This document shows, piece after piece, positions 63,376 through 64,000 of a DNA stretch of 64,000 nucleotides. The stretch is taken from assembly GCF_003148665.1 (NCBI RefSeq), contig NZ_QGGQ01000007.1, positions 124,001 to 188,000 of the forward strand, in the 5' to 3' direction. The position numbers were made by a program, and so were the translations under genes. Each line of letters begins with the position of its first letter. Position 1 is the first letter of the stretch. The notes below the pieces were generated by a model, which was not told where the DNA came from, did no database searches, and saw nothing but the letters and a program-made list of their open reading frames with translations. Source of the DNA: Maribacter polysiphoniae (lineage in GTDB: Bacteria > Bacteroidota > Bacteroidia > Flavobacteriales > Flavobacteriaceae).

Positions 63376-64000
63376 ATGGCAAGCAATAAGATAATCAAGA
63401 AAATATTTTTGGCGTTAAGTGTTGTTGGCCCGGGTCTATTCCTAATTGGTTACAATATTGGAACTGGGAGTGTTACAACTATGGCCAAAACAGGGGCTGA
63501 ACATGGTATGGGTTTATTTTGGGCACTCGTACTTTCTTGTATTTTCACCTATATACTCATGGTTGCTTATGGAAAAGTGACCTTAGTCTCGGGTAATACC
63601 GCCCTTTTTAATTTTAAAAAAGAATTTCGTTGGGGCTGGTTACTTTCCCTCTATATAATTATCGCCCTTATAATTGGGGAATTACTTGCCCTTATTGGGG
63701 TAATGGGAATCGTTGCCGATCTCGTTCAAGAAGGGATTAAGTTAGCCTTTAATGGGTTCGAGTTACAGACTTTTTGGATCATCCTCTTTTTTACCTCGAT
63801 ACTCTATTTATTTCTGTGGTTCGGTAGGTATCAGATGTTTGAAAAAATACTGACGGTTCTTGTGATCCTGATGGGGCTGTCATTTCTCCTTGTATTTATA
63901 ATGGTCAAACCGAGCATGGGGGCTTTATTGGAAGGTATGATTCCTTCCGTACCCAATACCCCGGGTGCTTATATGTTGATAGCCGCTATAGCGGGGACAA
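63376..64000 (+). CDS. Nramp-family-like transporter (5' part, cut by window end)
   Basis: The ATG at 63376 opens a frame that runs off the window (208 codons visible). Opening LALSVVGPGLFLIGYNIGTG, SVTTMAKTGAEHGMGLFWAL is the Nramp TM1 region, but the metal motif DPGN reads GTGS (residues 29-32). Six hydrophobic segments are visible, including LLSLYIIIALIIGELLALIG and ILTVLVILMGLSFLLVFIMV. TM6, where a second ligand would be, lies close to or beyond the edge. It lies 40 bp after the NagA-like gene and probably transports a product of this pathway. Confidence 0.85.
   Translation, partial: MASNKIIKKIFLALSVVGPGLFLIGYNIGTGSVTTMAKTGAEHGMGLFWALVLSCIFTYILMVAYGKVTLVSGNTALFNFKKEFRWGWLLSLYIIIALIIGELLALIGVMGIVADLVQEGIKLAFNGFELQTFWIILFFTSILYLFLWFGRYQMFEKILTVLVILMGLSFLLVFIMVKPSMGALLEGMIPSVPNTPGAYMLIAAIAGT

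Noticed and set aside
1-64000. CRISPR arrays, tRNA/rRNA genes, phage or intact insertion sequences
   Set aside because: I saw no regularly spaced repeats, no cloverleaf-like tRNA or rRNA sequence, and no intact transposase or phage gene. I cannot exclude small non-coding RNAs in the longer leaders.

Overview
The window looks like chromosomal DNA of a marine or aquatic Flavobacteriaceae-type Bacteroidetes. The reasons are: two SusC/SusD-type pairs whose receptors carry STN and carboxypeptidase-regulatory-like N-terminal domains, an ECF sigma/FecR-type anti-sigma pair, a type IX secretion sorting domain on two phosphatases, many Tat-type (RRxFIK) leaders on oxidoreductases, lipoproteins with short lipoboxes, weak Shine-Dalgarno signals, and moderately AT-rich DNA with long intergenic stretches. 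The whole window reads as one large carbohydrate (and possibly amide/amino-sugar) degradation region. I see no tRNA, rRNA, CRISPR array, prophage or intact insertion sequence.

Layout. 58-4974: first SusC/SusD pair. 5536-9870: a compact operon of an Nramp-fold transporter, an SDR-like epimerase/dehydratase, a dihydrodipicolinate synthase/N-acetylneuraminate lyase-type aldolase and a GNAT protein. 9871-10208: debris of a second ECF sigma gene and its downstream leader. 10209-22843: PQQ-type sugar dehydrogenase/cytochrome c, a GH109-type NAD-dependent enzyme, a FAD oxidoreductase, an M20 amidohydrolase, a beta-helix protein, and then a nitrilase-fold hydrolase, an amidohydrolase, an M14 carboxypeptidase and a sugar-isomerase-fold protein, mostly exported. 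23031-29749: two DUF4832-type TIM-barrel proteins, a GH27 alpha-galactosidase, a Gfo/Idh/MocA oxidoreductase and a DoxX protein. 29876-32364: TPR protein plus T9SS-sorted metallophosphoesterase. 32546-40821: third DUF4832-type protein, sulfatase, HGSNAT-like membrane protein, Gfo/Idh/MocA oxidoreductase, GH31. 40822-41566: a large hairpin, a LacI-family pseudogene on the minus strand and a perfect palindromic operator candidate. 41567-48541: ECF sigma, FecR-type anti-sigma, second SusC/SusD pair. 48778-55870: second phosphatase copy, imelysin-like/di-haem peroxidase, tandem SGNH hydrolase, GH28. 56119-59669 (minus strand): GH31, sulfatase and a small secreted protein. 60293-64000: Gfo/Idh/MocA oxidoreductase, DUF1080 (3-keto-disaccharide hydrolase family), exported NagA-like deacetylase, and a second Nramp-like transporter cut by the window end.

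How the genes could work together (inference): SusC/D pairs import sulfated oligosaccharides. Sulfatases, GH27, GH28, GH31, GH109 and esterases trim them in the periplasm. Four exported NAD(P)-dependent Gfo/Idh/MocA-type proteins (one of them the GH109-type enzyme) with a DUF1080 hydrolase suggest a parallel oxidise/3-keto/hydrolyse route of glycoside cleavage. Products may enter through Nramp-fold permeases that lack the canonical metal-binding DPGN motif and be split by the SDR/aldolase operon. The polysaccharide cannot be named from sequence alone.

The most interesting signals are the two Nramp-like proteins without metal-ligand motifs, placed near both ends of the catabolic region, the oxidoreductive glycosidase module, and three regulatory or duplication fossils: a decayed ECF sigma gene whose leader is still conserved, a truncated LacI gene beside an intact palindrome, and a TPR gene tail stranded upstream of a duplicated phosphatase.
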